Of a DNA stretch of 33,083 nucleotides, positions 32,271-33,083 are shown one piece after another. Location: positions 1 to 33,083 of the forward strand of contig HF999772.1 of NCBI GenBank assembly GCA_000434175.1. The letters run 5' to 3'. The stretch comes from Mycoplasma sp. CAG:611 (lineage in GTDB: Bacteria > Bacillota_I > Bacilli_A > RF39 > UBA660). The notes under the pieces are model-generated. The model worked only from the letters and a program-made list of their open reading frames with translations, did no database searches and was not told the origin of the DNA. The position numbers and the translations under genes are program-made. The stretch's first letter is position 1; each line of letters starts with the position of its first letter.

Positions 32271-32297
32271 AATAAAAAGGCCTATAACCTTTTTATT
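32271..32297 (-). terminator. Terminator after the holin-like gene
   Basis: AATAAAAAGG (32271-32280) pairs with CCTTTTTATT (32288-32297), loop CCTATAA. The stop codon of the gene (32282-32284) lies in the loop. Confidence 0.75.
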
Positions 32298-32629
32298 TCG
32301 TTGTCTTTACTTATAATAACATTATTATCCAATGACTTTGGTGTATAATTAATTATATTTTGTTTTTTTAATAAATCATATATCGTAGGAGCTCCAATAA
32401 AACTAAAAATAGCCACCCAAATTCCACTTATTGTATCTAAATTGTAAAATGTCTTAGCAAACAAAATACCAAATGTTAAAGATAATATTATATTAATTAT
32501 CCATATTTGCCAAGTTTTTTTAACAATTGTTGTTAACTTTATTTTTTGAATCAAAGCCATTAAAATAACTGAAAACACTGCACTTATAGATAAAAGATCT
32601 AATAACTTATCTGGGATAAATCCTTCCAT
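32282..32629 (-). CDS. Phage holin-like small membrane protein
   Basis: This 115-residue protein has three hydrophobic segments (about 12-26, 42-58, 66-84) and a charged tail, a layout common to phage holins. The stretch TISGIWVAIFSFIGAPTIYD resembles holin-type proteins of Firmicutes prophages as I know them. GGAGG sits directly after the stop codon of the upstream gene, eight bases before the ATG. Size, span number and its partner support a lysis-module origin; no endolysin, tail or integrase gene is visible in the window. Confidence 0.6.
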   Translation of the reverse strand: MEGFIPDKLLDLLSISAVFSVILMALIQKIKLTTIVKKTWQIWIINIILSLTFGILFAKTFYNLDTISGIWVAIFSFIGAPTIYDLLKKQNIINYTPKSLDNNVIISKDNEIKRL

Positions 32630-32637
32630 AAACCTCC

Positions 32638-32949
32638 TTATTTTATAGGTATGTTATCTAGTTTCTTTATTAAATCTTCAATAATATCACAACATTCAAG
32701 TTTCTTATATACTTCATACATATCTATAATATTTTGTTTTTCATATATACTTATTTCTTTTTTTTCAATTAATAAATTATATTGTTGTATTATATTAGAC
32801 TTTAACATAACAATAACACCCTTATTAGTGGCATCAAGTGTTTTTTTATAATTTTTTATAGTTTTTACAAAATATGTTAAAAATGAAAATATTAATCCAA
32901 ATAAAACCTCTATCCAATACTTTAATATAAACTCTATAATAATAACCAC
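32638..32949 (-). CDS. Small phage-associated membrane protein, upstream of the holin-like gene
   Basis: The frame from GTG 32949 gives 103 residues: one membrane segment (EFILKYWIEVLFGLIFSFLT) and a helical cytoplasmic part with LKSNIIQQYNLLIEKKEISI, NIIDMYEVYKKL and IIEDLIKKLDNIP. This pattern is that of a small protein found next to holins in Firmicutes prophages, where the last part usually reads LGGNG followed by a leucine-proline end. The GTG lies inside the Shine-Dalgarno AGAGGTGG (32946-32953). The natural spacing instead points to ATT 32940 or ATA 32937, which would give the N-terminus (M)IEFILKYW or (M)EFILKYW. Confidence 0.62.
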   Translation of the reverse strand: MVIIIEFILKYWIEVLFGLIFSFLTYFVKTIKNYKKTLDATNKGVIVMLKSNIIQQYNLLIEKKEISIYEKQNIIDMYEVYKKLECCDIIEDLIKKLDNIPIK

Positions 32950-33010
32950 CTCTAGTATATATTATGAAATATTAAATATATTGAATAGAATAAGTATAAT
33001 AAAAAAGTTA

Positions 33011-33031
33011 AAAAAACTAGCAAGTCTTTTT
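33011..33031 (-). terminator. Possible terminator after the tRNA gene
   Basis: AAAAAACT (33011-33018) and AGT-C-TTTTT (33023-33031) could form a bulged stem with loop AGCA, in the minus direction after the tRNA 3' end. Weak. Confidence 0.35.
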
Positions 33032-33059
33032 ATTATTCATTTGAAATTACAAAGTGAGA

Positions 33060-33083
33060 AGAGGCATATGGACTCGAACCACC
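33060..33083 (-). tRNA. 3' end of a tRNA gene, cut by the window edge
   Basis: On the minus strand GGTGGTTCGAGTCCATATGC contains the universal T-arm motif GGTTCGANTCC, followed by an acceptor-like GCCTCTT. The rest of the gene, including the anticodon, is outside the window, so the amino acid cannot be named. CCA is not encoded. The T stem would have one mismatch at its outer pair. Confidence 0.65.

Overview
The window reads as a chromosomal stretch of a very AT-rich, low-GC Gram-positive bacterium (Bacillota, class Bacilli). Gene order recalls Bacillus: rodZ-pgsA-recA, gpsB beside rnpB, recU-PBP1A, comN-rel-dtd, and ylbL next to ylbJ. It makes peptidoglycan (FtsW, PBP1A, LytR-CpsA-Psr protein, SepF, GpsB), and TGA works as a stop codon (for example at 1434-1436 and 16787-16789), so it is not a wall-less, code-4 mollicute. 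A small-genome gut Bacilli lineage such as RF39 is my guess, not something the sequence proves. Shine-Dalgarno sequences are strong, and TTG or GTG starts are frequent.

Layout. 1-437 holds part of a DUF1016/YhcG-type nuclease gene with a GC-rich palindrome. 625-3400 is an envelope-stress-like group (DUF4097 protein, LiaF-like protein, HtrA protease). 3568-5654 has a tiny membrane protein, FtsW and a ZIP metal transporter; a lipid-type glycosyltransferase follows on the other strand. 6891-10845 is a minus-strand division and housekeeping block: DivIVA-like, SepF, RecA (consensus promoter and LexA-like operator), PgsA, RodZ, RNase P RNA and GpsB. 11186-16778 runs on the plus strand: RecU, PBP1A and a multidomain LCP protein. 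16787-20597 is a ComN-Rel-Dtd-AI-2E minus-strand operon. MetK follows under an S-box (SAM-I) riboswitch, then YlbL and YlbJ. 24035-27074 holds two prepilin-like genes divergent from a PilB/GspE ATPase. A rhodanese and a candidate two-HEPN protein come next, then a DUF4358-MBOAT-DHHW operon for surface-polymer acylation. The right end carries two phage lysis-module-like genes beside the 3' end of a tRNA gene.

How the genes work together. Most of the window serves cell-envelope growth and division: septum placement (SepF, GpsB, DivIVA-like, RodZ), wall synthesis (FtsW, PBP1A), polymer attachment (LCP), lipid synthesis (PgsA, glycosyltransferase), polymer O-acylation (MBOAT/DHHW) and envelope quality control (HtrA, LiaF-like, YlbL). 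DNA repair (RecA, RecU), alarmone signalling (Rel) and SAM supply (MetK) are interleaved.

The least ordinary items are the protein at 27473-28846, which has two matching Rx4H (HEPN ribonuclease-like) motifs and an unusual 5' end suggesting a -1 frameshift at a T7 run; a prepilin-like protein whose outer half is a Cys-rich repeat; an LCP protein carrying a solute-binding-like domain and a PASTA domain; and the phage-like pair beside a tRNA.
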